NCBI GenBank assembly: GCA_028874215.1
Contig: JAPPLF010000007.1
Span: 62,001 to 126,000, forward strand
DNA from: Acidobacteriota bacterium
Lineage (GTDB): Bacteria; Acidobacteriota; UBA6911; RPQK01; JAJDTT01
Reading direction: 5' to 3'
DNA length: 64,000 nucleotides
The notes below the pieces were generated by a model. The model had not been told where the DNA came from, ran no database searches, and saw nothing but the letters and a program-made list of their open reading frames with translations. Each line of letters opens with the position of its first letter. Position 1 is the first letter of the stretch. A program made the position numbers and the translations under genes. Shown here piece after piece: positions 42,786 to 51,470 of this stretch.

Positions 42786-45130
42786 TCGTCAAGTCCCTCG
42801 TGTGGCTGGGCCTGTTGCCCTTGCAGTTGGGATTGGCTCTGCTTCTGATCCTCACGGATCTCGCGCGCCATCTCGGGCTGAGATCGGCCCGGCGCCCGGG
42901 GCAGGCGGACTCGCCGCCGGACCTCGGGCTCTGTTCCATCATCGTGCTCAACCACGACGGTAAGGCGCTGTTGCAGGAGAGTCTTCCGGCCCTGGAGCGG
43001 GCCGTGAGCTCCACGGGACAACCCCACGAGCTCATCCTGGTGGACAACGGAAGCCCGGATGACAGCGTCTCCTGGGTCCGGAGTCATCTGCCCCGAATCC
43101 GCATCCTGGAGCTGGACTCGAATCTGGGATTCGGCGAAGGCAACAATCGCGGAGTTGCCCTGGCGCAGCACGAGATCGTGGTTCTCCTGAACAACGACAT
43201 GATCGTCGAGGAGGATTTCCTTCCACCACTGCTGGACCCGTTTTCGGACGAGCAGGTCTTCGCCGTCTCCAGCCAGATCCACTTTCCTCCGGAGAAGAGG
43301 CGGGAGGAAACGGGCAACACCCAGGCCCGGATGCGCCGAGGTTTCCTCCACCTGTCCCACGAGCCGCTGAGGAAGTCCCACCAGACCCGGAAATGCCTTC
43401 CGGTCTTCTGGGCCGGAGGCGGCTCCTCGGCGTTCCGCCGTTCTCGATTTCTGGAACTGGGGGGATTCTCCGGCATCTTTTCTCCCGCCTATCTGGAAGA
43501 CACCGATCTGAGCTACCGGGCATGGCGGCGGGGCTGGACCTGTCTCCTGGCTGCCGGGAGCCGGGTCCTCCATCGCCACCGGAGCACGAGCTCACGGCTG
43601 TTCACGCCAGAGTCCCTGAAGCAGCTGTTGGGTGAGCGGAAACTCTGGTACCTGTGGAAGAACTTCCAACTCAGGACCCTCCTGCCTCACCTCCTGCTCT
43701 ACCCCTGGCACCTGGGAAAGGAGTTGAGGCCCGGAGAATATTTCCGGGCTTTCAGGCGGCTTCCGGATGTCCTGAGGCTTCGCTGGCGCGAACCGCGCCG
43801 GCGGCATTCGGACCGCGCCCTCATGGACCTTTGCCGCAGGCCGTTGACCTACGTGCACCGGAAGCCGGGACGCTCCTCCCCATCTCCCACGCCCGCCGGC
43901 TTCCTCAAGATTCTGGTGGTCAGCGCCTATCTTCCCGTTCTGGGACAGCACGGCGGAGCCGGCCGCGTCTTCCAGTTCCTCAGCCGCGTCTCGGCGCGGC
44001 ACCAGATTCATCTGATCTCATTCACGGAAAGCGTCGACGGGTCCGAGGGCGTCGATCAGTTGCGCCCCTATTGCACGAGGTTGGAGTTGGTTCCGCGGAG
44101 AGACTTCGAGCCGGTCTCCCTTTTTCCCTATGAACCCTTCGAGGAATTCAACTGCCCCGATTTCCGCCGCCGGTTCGAAAAGGTTCTGGAAGAAGAGGAG
44201 TTCGACCTGATTCACTACGAATGGCCCCAGATGGCCCAGTATGACGACCTGGTTCCGGTCCGGGTCCCCAGAATGCTCACGGAGATGGAAGTCAACTACG
44301 CCGCCCACTACAGCCGCCTTCGCTTGGCCTCCAATTTCTTCTCCAAAGTCAAGAGACACTACGACACGCTTCAGACCCTGTTCCGGGAGGTCGGGGTGTG
44401 CCGACGCATGGACCAGGTGGTTTGCGTCACTACCGTCGATCGGACCTACCTGGAAGGATTCGTACCGGGAGCGAGACTGAAGGTCCTGCCTACGGGCGTC
44501 GACACCTCTTATTTCATTCCCGGCACGGGCAAGGTCGAGCCCAACACCATTCTCTATGTCGGCGCCTTTCGCCATGAACCGAACGTGGACGCCATGCTGT
44601 TTTTCGTCAACCGGGTGCTGCCGCTGCTGATGGAGGAGATCCCGGAGACACACCTCTATATCGTCGGGTCCTCCCCCACGCCGGAGATCCTGGCCATGGA
44701 CGACCACCCGGCCATCACCGTCACCGGATTCGTACCGGACCTGAGGGAGTACTATGCCCGCGCCCAGGTCGTGGTGGTTCCCGTTCGCACCGGAGTCGGA
44801 ATCCGAGGCAAGGTCCTCGAAGCGTGGGCTTGCGGCAAGGCGGTCGTCGGGACTCCTCTCGCCTTCCAGGGAATTCGCGCCATCCACGGGCAGAACGCCC
44901 TCGTCGCCGAGACTCCCGCGGAGTTCGCCATGTGGATTTCGGCTCTCCTGAGGAACCCGGCGTTCACGGCTCATCTGGCGGAATCAGGCCGCCGCACCGT
45001 GACCGAACACTACGATTGGGCACCACTGGCCGCACGTCTGGCAGACCTCTACGAGGAAACTGCGAAATTCAAGAAGAGCGGGGATACCGGAATCGGGCAG
45101 AGGCGATTTTCGCCGCCGGCGGTCAATTGA
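42782..45130 (+). CDS. Two-domain glycosyltransferase: GT2 fused to GT4
   Basis: 782 residues. A short hydrophobic N-terminus is followed by a GT2 domain (about 45-330): LCSIIVLNHDGK, ELILVDNGSPDDS, NLGFGEGNNRGV and LNNDMIV (DxD-like), then AYLEDTDLSYRAWRRGWT. The second domain starts near residue 375 (FLKILVVSAYLPVLGQHGGAG) and is GT4-like, with GAFRHEPNVDAM, PVRTGVGIRGKVLEAWACGKAVVGTP as the sugar-nucleotide and EX7E-like region. Two transferases in one chain could add two sugars in a row. The end overlaps the convergent SnoaL-like gene by 8 bases. Confidence 0.9.
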   Translation: MIVKSLVWLGLLPLQLGLALLLILTDLARHLGLRSARRPGQADSPPDLGLCSIIVLNHDGKALLQESLPALERAVSSTGQPHELILVDNGSPDDSVSWVRSHLPRIRILELDSNLGFGEGNNRGVALAQHEIVVLLNNDMIVEEDFLPPLLDPFSDEQVFAVSSQIHFPPEKRREETGNTQARMRRGFLHLSHEPLRKSHQTRKCLPVFWAGGGSSAFRRSRFLELGGFSGIFSPAYLEDTDLSYRAWRRGWTCLLAAGSRVLHRHRSTSSRLFTPESLKQLLGERKLWYLWKNFQLRTLLPHLLLYPWHLGKELRPGEYFRAFRRLPDVLRLRWREPRRRHSDRALMDLCRRPLTYVHRKPGRSSPSPTPAGFLKILVVSAYLPVLGQHGGAGRVFQFLSRVSARHQIHLISFTESVDGSEGVDQLRPYCTRLELVPRRDFEPVSLFPYEPFEEFNCPDFRRRFEKVLEEEEFDLIHYEWPQMAQYDDLVPVRVPRMLTEMEVNYAAHYSRLRLASNFFSKVKRHYDTLQTLFREVGVCRRMDQVVCVTTVDRTYLEGFVPGARLKVLPTGVDTSYFIPGTGKVEPNTILYVGAFRHEPNVDAMLFFVNRVLPLLMEEIPETHLYIVGSSPTPEILAMDDHPAITVTGFVPDLREYYARAQVVVVPVRTGVGIRGKVLEAWACGKAVVGTPLAFQGIRAIHGQNALVAETPAEFAMWISALLRNPAFTAHLAESGRRTVTEHYDWAPLAARLADLYEETAKFKKSGDTGIGQRRFSPPAVN

Positions 45131-45515
45131 AGGGGTCAGGGGAGGAATGGAAATGAGTGAGCTTCCATTCTCCGTTCTCGCGCTGATAGATCTCGGTCCA
45201 ACGGCCCGTCTCCCGCTGGAGCCGTCCCTTGGCGTGATACGCCATCAGATACTGGGAAGTGATCCACCCGACGTCGCCGCTGAACTCGATCTGGATATTG
45301 TCGGTTAGCAACGTTATGTCGTGGACCTGACTGAAATATTGATGAAGCGTGTTCTCAAATGTCTTGAAATCGGAGAAACGGGGAGGCGGAACCTTCTCAA
45401 ATACCACCGCCTGCTCGGCATAGACGCCTCTCAACGTCAACATGTCCTTCTGTTGCCAGCCGCTGACATGTTGCCGGTGCATATTCAACAGTAATTCTCT
45501 CGGATTATTGCGCAT
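45123..45515 (-). CDS. SnoaL/NTF2-like domain protein
   Basis: 130 residues from ATG 45515; the open frame continues upstream into the leuB side but lacks similarity there. The cone-like alpha+beta domain shows helices early (LLLNMHRQHVSGWQQKDMLTL) and the C-terminal strand WTEIYQRENGEWKLTHFHSS, which is typical of DUF4440 and SnoaL_3-type proteins. These bind small hydrophobic molecules or act as hydrolases or cyclases. A possible extended -10 (TGGTATGAT) lies within 25 bases of the start. It converges with the glycosyltransferase gene. Confidence 0.78.
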   Translation of the reverse strand: MRNNPRELLLNMHRQHVSGWQQKDMLTLRGVYAEQAVVFEKVPPPRFSDFKTFENTLHQYFSQVHDITLLTDNIQIEFSGDVGWITSQYLMAYHAKGRLQRETGRWTEIYQRENGEWKLTHFHSSPDPFN

Positions 45516-45604
45516 AGGTTGAGGGCAATCATACCATAAATGTCGATTTATGCCTAGCGTGCCGCGGCCGGCGCCGCCACGGGTCTCTGGCCGATCTTGA
45601 CTTC

Positions 45605-46711
45605 TCAGCTCATCGAGTCCGGGTTCGCCGCCAGTGCCTCCAATACTTTTTCGGCCATGGCCCGGGTCCCGATGGACTCTTCTCCGGTCCGCGCCAGGTC
45701 GGCGGTCCGGTGGCCCTGGTGCAGGCACGTCTCCACCGCCGAATCGATCCGGCGGGCGATGTCATCCCGTCCCAGGGAATAACGGAACAGGAGCGCCGCA
45801 CTGGAGATGGCGGCCAAGGGGTTCGCCCGTCCTCTTCCGGCAATGTCCGGCGCCGTGCCATGGACCGGCTCGTAGAGCCCCTTCCGGACCCCCTCCGCCG
45901 GAGCCCCCAGACTGGCGGACGGCAGCAGGCCGATGGACCCGGCCAGCACCGCCGCCTCATCACTGAGGATGTCCCCGAACAGGTTCGTGGAAAGAAGCAC
46001 GTCGAAATGCCTGGGCCGCGAGATCAACTGCATGGAACAGTTGTCCACCAGCATGTGCTCCAAACCCACATCCGGGTAGTCGTTTGCGACCTCCTCCACC
46101 ACCGTGCGCCAGAGCAGCGAGCTCTCCATGACGTTGGACTTGTCCACGCTGGTGACGAGGCGGCGCCGTTCCCGGGCCAGTTGAAAGGCGGCCCGGGCGA
46201 TCCGTTCGATCTCGTAGTCGTGGTAGATCTCCATGTTGTAGGCGCACCGGACGCCCGAACGCCGCTCGCTGCCCCGCGGCTCACCGAAATAGATCCCGCC
46301 CGTCAGCTCTCGAACGATCATGATGTCGACGTCTTCGATGATCGATTTCTTGAACGGCGAAGTATCCAGGAGAGACGGATGGGTCTTGACGGGCCGGAGA
46401 TTGGTGAACAGCCCCAACTCCTTGCGCAGTCGAAGCAGAGCCTGTTCGGGACGCATCGGGGCGGGATTGGAGTCGAACCGGGAATCTCCCGCCGCCCCGA
46501 CCAGTACGGCATCCGCTTCCCTGCAGGCAGCGAGAACAAAATCGGGCAGAGGGTCCCCGTAGCGCTCCAGGGCGGTTCCTCCGGCCGGAAAGGTGCGAAT
46601 ATCCAGTTGCAGACCGTGGTTGCGTCCACACCACTCCAGCACTTCGACGGCCGCGGCGATCACCTCCGGACCGATGCCGTCCCCCGGCAGCACGGCGATC
46701 ACGTGGGTCAT
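45605..46711 (-). CDS. leuB: 3-isopropylmalate dehydrogenase
   Basis: 368 residues with the usual start MTHVIAVLPGDGIGPEVIAAAVEVL and GGGAGGGG-type ribosome-binding site (GGGAGGGG) before the ATG. LeuB features are RPEQALLRLRKELGLFTNLRPVK, REL(T)GGIYFGE, the NVMESSLLWR lysine-to-Asn region, STNLFGDILSDEAAVLAGSIGLLPSA and EPVHGTAPDIAGRGRANPLA. It carries out NAD-dependent oxidative decarboxylation in leucine synthesis. No leuC, leuD or leuA gene is next to it; the gene stands alone on this strand. Confidence 0.93.
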   Translation of the reverse strand: MTHVIAVLPGDGIGPEVIAAAVEVLEWCGRNHGLQLDIRTFPAGGTALERYGDPLPDFVLAACREADAVLVGAAGDSRFDSNPAPMRPEQALLRLRKELGLFTNLRPVKTHPSLLDTSPFKKSIIEDVDIMIVRELTGGIYFGEPRGSERRSGVRCAYNMEIYHDYEIERIARAAFQLARERRRLVTSVDKSNVMESSLLWRTVVEEVANDYPDVGLEHMLVDNCSMQLISRPRHFDVLLSTNLFGDILSDEAAVLAGSIGLLPSASLGAPAEGVRKGLYEPVHGTAPDIAGRGRANPLAAISSAALLFRYSLGRDDIARRIDSAVETCLHQGHRTADLARTGEESIGTRAMAEKVLEALAANPDSMS

Positions 46712-46806
46712 CAGTCATCCCCTCCCGGTGGTTCACTCCGAACGGTGGGAGCCTACCACAGCCCCCGCCGCCAACGCCCCGGGAGCCCGACTCCCATCCG
46801 GCGGGC

Positions 46807-46815
46807 TGCTATACT
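46807..46815 (+). promoter_or_regulatory. Extended -10 promoter of the DtxR/MntR-type regulator
   Basis: TGCTATACT has a TGn extension and a near-consensus -10 box (46810-46815), about 77 bases before the ATG at 46892. No clear -35 box is seen. Confidence 0.5.
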
Positions 46816-46824
46816 GTGACGCCG

Positions 46825-46850
46825 CCGGCCGGATTTCCCGCTCCGGCCGG
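46825..46850 (+). repeat. 9-base inverted repeat in the leader of the regulator gene
   Basis: CCGGCCGGA (46825-46833) and TCCGGCCGG (46842-46850) form a perfect 9-base hairpin with an 8-base loop. It begins about where transcription should start from the extended -10 box. It could be an operator for autoregulation or a stable RNA stem. Confidence 0.55.
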
Positions 46851-46891
46851 TATCGATCGGCAACAGCGACGCAGCCGGACAGGCCAGGATC

Positions 46892-47566
46892 ATGGCAGCC
46901 AAGACGACACCGGTGATCAGCCGTGCAATGGAAGATTACCTCAAGGCCATCTACGAGTTGGCCGCCGGAGACTCGCTGGTCACGACCTCCAGGGTCGCCG
47001 CCGCCATGTCATGCCGGCCGGCCAGCGTGACCAACATGGTCCAGCGCCTTTCCGACCTGAAGCTGGTGGAATACCAGCGCTACAAGGGAGTCCGCCTGAC
47101 TCCGGCCGGAACCCGGATCGCGCTCGAGATCATCCGGCACCACCGGCTGCTGGAACTGTACCTGTCCGAGGTCCTGGGCTACACCTGGGACAAGGTGCAC
47201 GAGGAAGCGGATCTCCTGGAACACGTCATTTCCGAGGAGTTCGAAGAGAAGATCGACCAGGCGCTGGGATACCCGCGCAAGGACCCCCACGGCGATCCCA
47301 TTCCCACCAAGAAAGGCGAGATCGACCTGGAACGGGTGGGAAGGCTCTGGGACATGGTCGCCGGCCAGGAAACCCGGGTGCGGAGGGTCCGCGACAAGGA
47401 CCCCAACGTCCTGCGCCACCTGGCCTCCATCGGCATCTTCCCCGACGTCAAGCTGGACCTGGTGAGGCGGGACCCTTTCAACGGACCCGTCTATGTCCGG
47501 GTCAATGGAGTCGAGCACGGACTCAGCGAGGAACTGGCGCGCCAGATCTTCGTCAGCCTGCCATGA
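46892..47566 (+). CDS. DtxR/MntR-family metal-dependent transcriptional regulator
   Basis: 224 residues. Residues 13-75 are the winged helix-turn-helix (MEDYLKAIYELAAGDSLVTTSRVAAAM); the recognition helix is near RPASVTNMVQRL. The dimerisation and metal-binding domain follows with HHRLLELYL and DLLEHVISEEFEEKID. The end (about 150-224) is a FeoA-like SH3 domain. Such proteins bind Mn2+ or Fe2+ and repress uptake genes. The metal cannot be decided from sequence alone. The stop overlaps the start of an acyl-CoA ligase gene by 4 bases, an uncommon partner. Confidence 0.9.
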   Translation: MAAKTTPVISRAMEDYLKAIYELAAGDSLVTTSRVAAAMSCRPASVTNMVQRLSDLKLVEYQRYKGVRLTPAGTRIALEIIRHHRLLELYLSEVLGYTWDKVHEEADLLEHVISEEFEEKIDQALGYPRKDPHGDPIPTKKGEIDLERVGRLWDMVAGQETRVRRVRDKDPNVLRHLASIGIFPDVKLDLVRRDPFNGPVYVRVNGVEHGLSEELARQIFVSLP

Positions 47567-49122
47567 GGGTGCCGCTCACTCCGCTGCGGTTTCTCTACCG
47601 CGCCAGGGACCAATTCGGTTCCAAAGCCGGCATCGTCGACGCCGGGCGAAGCTGGACCTACCGCGAGTTTTCCCGGCGCTGCCATCGCTTGGCCGCCATC
47701 CTCTCCTCCTGGCGGCTCCCCGCCGGCTCCCGGGTCGCTCTCCTCTCATACAACCAGCACCCGCTCCTGGAAGCCTATTACGGAGTCCCCTTGGCCGGCT
47801 GCATCCTCCTCCCTCTGAACACCCGTCTCCGGGCCGCCGACTTCCGCCACATCCTCAACGACGCGGGGGCTCGGGTCCTCATCTTCCATCCTGACTTTCT
47901 CCCCGTCGTGGAGGAGATTCGCCGCGACCTCAACAGCGTTCGGCGTTTCCTGCTCCTGGAGCCCGGTCCGTCCCTCGACTGGGTCGAGCCCGGCTCCTAC
48001 CGGCGCCTGATGGAAACCGGCGAGTGCGCGCCGGACCGGGACATTGCCGGAGTCGACGAAGAGGACGTCGCCGAGATGTTCTACACCTCGGGCACGACGG
48101 CTCTACCCAAGGGGGTCATGCTCACCCATCGCAACCTCTACCTTCATGCGCTGGAGGTGTCCCTGGCATTGGGTATCCGGGAAGAGGACACCCAACTGCA
48201 CACCATCCCCCTGTTCCACGTGAACGGTTGGGGGACGCCCCAGTTCCTGACCTGCCTGGGAGGACGGCACGTCCTCATGAAGCGCTTCCATCCCGGCGAC
48301 GCGTACCGCCTGATCCAGGAACATGGCGTCACGTTCTTTTTCCTGGTGCCGACCATGGCCATTTCGCTCCTGAACCATTCCGAACGGGATCGGTTCGACA
48401 CCTCTTCGGTCCGGTTGATCAACCTGGGGGGAGCAGCCGCCAATCCCCGGCTCGTGGAGCAATTGGAAGCGGCCTTCGACTGCCGGTGCGTCGCCGGCTA
48501 TGGCCTCACGGAATGCTCTCCCGTGGTGACGCTCTCGTTTCCCAAGAGCCATCTCGCGGTCCAGGGCGAGCGCCGCCTTGCCGTCCAGTCCATGACCGGC
48601 TACCCCATTCCCGGCGTGGAACTGGCGCTGCTGGACGGGCAGGGCCGTTCCCTTCCCTGGAACGGCAGCGATCTGGGGGAGATCGCCATCCGGGGCGACG
48701 GCGTCATGAAGGGCTATTGGGGACAGGCGGAGCCGGAGGCGGCGGCCGGGAACTGGTTTCGGACCGGCGACCTGGCCACCATCGACCCGGACGGCTACGT
48801 TCAGATCGTCGATCGAAAGAAGGACATCATCGTCAGCGGCGGCGAGAACATCTCCAGCCTGGAGGTGGAACGGGTGCTTCTGACCCATCCCGGCGTCCTG
48901 GAATGCGCCGTGATACCGGTTCCCGACGAGCACTGGGGAGAGATCCCCAAGGCGGTGGTCGTCCCGAGAACGCCGGACTGTGTCACTCCGAAGGCGCTCG
49001 TCTCCTATTGCCGGCGCCGGCTGGCCTCCTTCAAGGTCCCCCGGATCGTCGAACTCGTGCCCGGCCTGCCCAAGGGAGGAACCGGCAAGATACTGAAGCG
49101 GGAACTCAGAAAGCGCGGCTGA
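47563..49122 (+). CDS. AMP-forming long-chain acyl-CoA synthetase-like ligase
   Basis: 519 residues from ATG 47563, which overlaps the previous TGA. Adenylation motifs are FYTSGTTALPKGVMLTHRN (about residues 170-190), GYGLTECSPVV, WFRTGDLATIDPDGYVQIVDRKKDIIVSGGENIS and the final lysine in GGTGKILKRELR. The sequence groups with medium- or long-chain fatty-acid ligases. It is co-transcribed with the metal regulator but no metal-related partner is known for such enzymes. The substrate is likely a fatty acid. Confidence 0.9.
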   Translation: MRVPLTPLRFLYRARDQFGSKAGIVDAGRSWTYREFSRRCHRLAAILSSWRLPAGSRVALLSYNQHPLLEAYYGVPLAGCILLPLNTRLRAADFRHILNDAGARVLIFHPDFLPVVEEIRRDLNSVRRFLLLEPGPSLDWVEPGSYRRLMETGECAPDRDIAGVDEEDVAEMFYTSGTTALPKGVMLTHRNLYLHALEVSLALGIREEDTQLHTIPLFHVNGWGTPQFLTCLGGRHVLMKRFHPGDAYRLIQEHGVTFFFLVPTMAISLLNHSERDRFDTSSVRLINLGGAAANPRLVEQLEAAFDCRCVAGYGLTECSPVVTLSFPKSHLAVQGERRLAVQSMTGYPIPGVELALLDGQGRSLPWNGSDLGEIAIRGDGVMKGYWGQAEPEAAAGNWFRTGDLATIDPDGYVQIVDRKKDIIVSGGENISSLEVERVLLTHPGVLECAVIPVPDEHWGEIPKAVVVPRTPDCVTPKALVSYCRRRLASFKVPRIVELVPGLPKGGTGKILKRELRKRG

Positions 49123-49166
49123 AACCGCCGGTTCCGTGCCAAGGAAGGTTCGAACGGGCGGACCGG

Positions 49167-50090
49167 TCAGTCCGAATGGGCCAGATTCTCCAGATACTTC
49201 TCGGCGTCGATGGCCGCCCGGCAACCCGCCCCGGCGGCGGTGACCGCCTGGCGGTAGACGTGGTCGTGAATGTCACCGGCGGCGAAGACCCCCTCGACGC
49301 TGGTCCGGGAGCCGCCGTGGACGGAGATGTAGCCGCCGTGGGTCTTCACTTTGTCTCGAAAGGCCTGGGAGTTGGGCGTGTGCCCGATGGCGACGAACAC
49401 TCCTTCCATTGGGATCTGACTTTCCTCGCCGGTCTTCACGTTGCGGAGCCGGATCGCCTCGACCCGTTTCTTTCCCGGGTCCAGGATATCGGTCACGACC
49501 GTGTCCCAGATAAAATTGATCTTGGGATGGCTCAGGGCGCGGGCCGCCATGATCTTGGAGGCCCTCAACTCGTCCCGACGGTGGATAACGGTGACGCTGG
49601 CGGCAAACTTGGTGAGGAAGAGAGACTCCTCCATGGCGCTGTCGCCCCCGCCGACGACGGCGACGCGCTGGTCCCTGAAGAAGAATCCGTCGCAGGTCGC
49701 GCAGGTGGAGACGCCGTACCCGATGAGCTGTTTCTCCGACTCCAGTCCCATGAGCCGGGCCGACGCGCCCGAGGCGATGATCAAGGAGAGGGCCCGGTAG
49801 CTGGACGCTTCCGTCCGGACCGTGAAGGGATGGTTCAAATCCGCTTCGACCACCGTCTCCATCCGGTATTCGGCCCCGAAGCGCTGGGCCTGTTCCTTCA
49901 TTCTCTGGACCAGCTCCGGACCGTCGATCCCATCGGGAAAACCAGGGTAGTTCTCGACCAGGGTGGTCAGGGAGAGCTGTCCGCCCGGCTCATGTCCCTC
50001 GAGGACGAGCGGATTCAGATTGGCCCTGGCGGCGTAAATGGCGGCCGTGGAACCGGCGCAGCCTGAACCCAGAATGATCACCTTGTACAC
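49167..50090 (-). CDS. trxB: Thioredoxin-disulfide reductase
   Basis: 307 residues. The FAD motif is GSGCAGSTAAIYAARA (about 8-23), the redox site STCATCDGF with CxxC, the NADPH motif GGGDSAMEESLFL and the C-terminal AAGDIHDHVYRQAVTAAGAGCRAA. Length and motifs match low-molecular-weight TrxB, which reduces thioredoxin with NADPH. It is convergent with the acyl-CoA ligase and divergent from the mechanosensitive channel gene. No trxA gene is next to it. Confidence 0.96.
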   Translation of the reverse strand: MYKVIILGSGCAGSTAAIYAARANLNPLVLEGHEPGGQLSLTTLVENYPGFPDGIDGPELVQRMKEQAQRFGAEYRMETVVEADLNHPFTVRTEASSYRALSLIIASGASARLMGLESEKQLIGYGVSTCATCDGFFFRDQRVAVVGGGDSAMEESLFLTKFAASVTVIHRRDELRASKIMAARALSHPKINFIWDTVVTDILDPGKKRVEAIRLRNVKTGEESQIPMEGVFVAIGHTPNSQAFRDKVKTHGGYISVHGGSRTSVEGVFAAGDIHDHVYRQAVTAAGAGCRAAIDAEKYLENLAHSD

Positions 50091-50282
50091 GGAATCGCCC
50101 CTCTCTCGTTTATCCGGCGAACTTGCCCATCTTCAGCCCCATACTCCCGCGCCCGTCCGCTGAAACGGGACACCTGCTTCAGCGCGGGGTACGATAAGGT
50201 AACGGATGGCGCCACGGCTTGGCAACGGACCGCCGGACCGGGAGCCCGGTTGCGCCGTGTCCGAGTCAGGGAGAATGAGTCG

Positions 50283-51374
50283 ATGCTCGATCAAGACTGG
50301 CTGATTCCACTCAGGACGGTCTGGCAGTCTCTGGTCCAACTGTCGTTGGAGCGAATCTTGTGGGCGCTCCTGATCGCCGTGGCCGGCCTGTTGTCGGCCC
50401 GCCTGGTGGACAAGTTGGTCAGCACGCTGCTCTACCGGTTGACGCGGCGCACCAAGACCGAGCTGGACGATCTCATCATCGATCAACTCCACCGCCCCGT
50501 CATGCGGAGCACGGTTCTCATCGGCTTCTACGTTGCCCTCAAAGTGTCCGGCTTGCACGACCAGGTGGTGAATCTCCTGGCTCACTTGATCCAGACCCTG
50601 ATCGTCCTGATCTGGCTGTTTGCCGCGATGCCCCTTGCCGGAATCGTCTTCCGCTGGATGAGCCAGCATGAAACCCGGTTTCGGGCCGTTCAACCGGCCA
50701 GCCTCCCCCTGTTTTCCATCGGAAGCAAGGTCGCGCTCGTCAGCGCCGCCGTCTACGTGGGCATGCTGACCTGGGAAATCGACATCGCGGCCTGGGTGGC
50801 TTCAGCCGGAATCATGGGCCTCGCCGTCGGTTTTGCCGCCCGGGACACCCTGGCCAACCTGTTTGCGGGCGTCTCCATTCTTGCCGACGCTCCCTACAAG
50901 ATCGGCGACTACATCGTGCTCACCGACGGCAACAAACGGGGTATGGTGACGCATATCGGACTCCGCAGCACCCGCATATTGACGCGTGACGACATCGAAA
51001 TCACCATTCCCAACGCGGCCATCGCCAATTCGACGCTGGTCAACGAGAGCGGCGGACCCGCGATTCACCAGCGAGTCCGTCTCCGGCTCAACGTCGCCTA
51101 TGGATCGGACGTGGACCAGGTGCGCGACCTGCTCCTGGCCGTGGCGCGGGAGGAACCCATGGTCCGGCCCGAACCCGCGCCGCGCGTGCGGTTCCGCCAG
51201 TTCGGAGATTCGGGACTGATTTTCGAGCTGCTCTGCTGGATTGCGGAAGCGGAGTTGCGGGGCAGGGCCATCGACGCCCTTCACACCCGGGCCTACAAGT
51301 CCCTGGGCGACGCGGGAATCGAGATTCCGTTTCCCCAGCAGGACATCCATATCCGGCAGGCGCCGAAAGGGTAG
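50283..51374 (+). CDS. MscS-family small-conductance mechanosensitive channel
   Basis: 363 residues from ATG 50283; the frame extends to 50250 but that part looks like leader. Four hydrophobic helices are visible, the last being the pore helix WVASAGIMGLAVGFAARDTLANLFAGVSILADAP with the Gly/Ala packing typical of MscS TM3. The beta domain follows (YKIGDYIVLTDGNKRGMVTHIGLRSTRILTRDD) and a C-terminal alpha/beta domain ends with IPFPQQDIHIRQ. It opens at low osmolarity to release solutes. It is monocistronic and divergent from trxB. Confidence 0.92.
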   Translation: MLDQDWLIPLRTVWQSLVQLSLERILWALLIAVAGLLSARLVDKLVSTLLYRLTRRTKTELDDLIIDQLHRPVMRSTVLIGFYVALKVSGLHDQVVNLLAHLIQTLIVLIWLFAAMPLAGIVFRWMSQHETRFRAVQPASLPLFSIGSKVALVSAAVYVGMLTWEIDIAAWVASAGIMGLAVGFAARDTLANLFAGVSILADAPYKIGDYIVLTDGNKRGMVTHIGLRSTRILTRDDIEITIPNAAIANSTLVNESGGPAIHQRVRLRLNVAYGSDVDQVRDLLLAVAREEPMVRPEPAPRVRFRQFGDSGLIFELLCWIAEAELRGRAIDALHTRAYKSLGDAGIEIPFPQQDIHIRQAPKG

Positions 51375-51470
51375 CTGGAAAATCGGCGCCACCACCAGCG
51401 ACCAGCTTCGGCGGGACGGAAGAGGGCCGCTACAAGGGCCCCTCCGAAGCAATCTGCCGCGCCCAGCGGG

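Noticed and set aside
46816-47562. Upstream extension of the acyl-CoA ligase frame
   Set aside because: It lies within the DtxR-type regulator gene in another frame and shows no ligase similarity.
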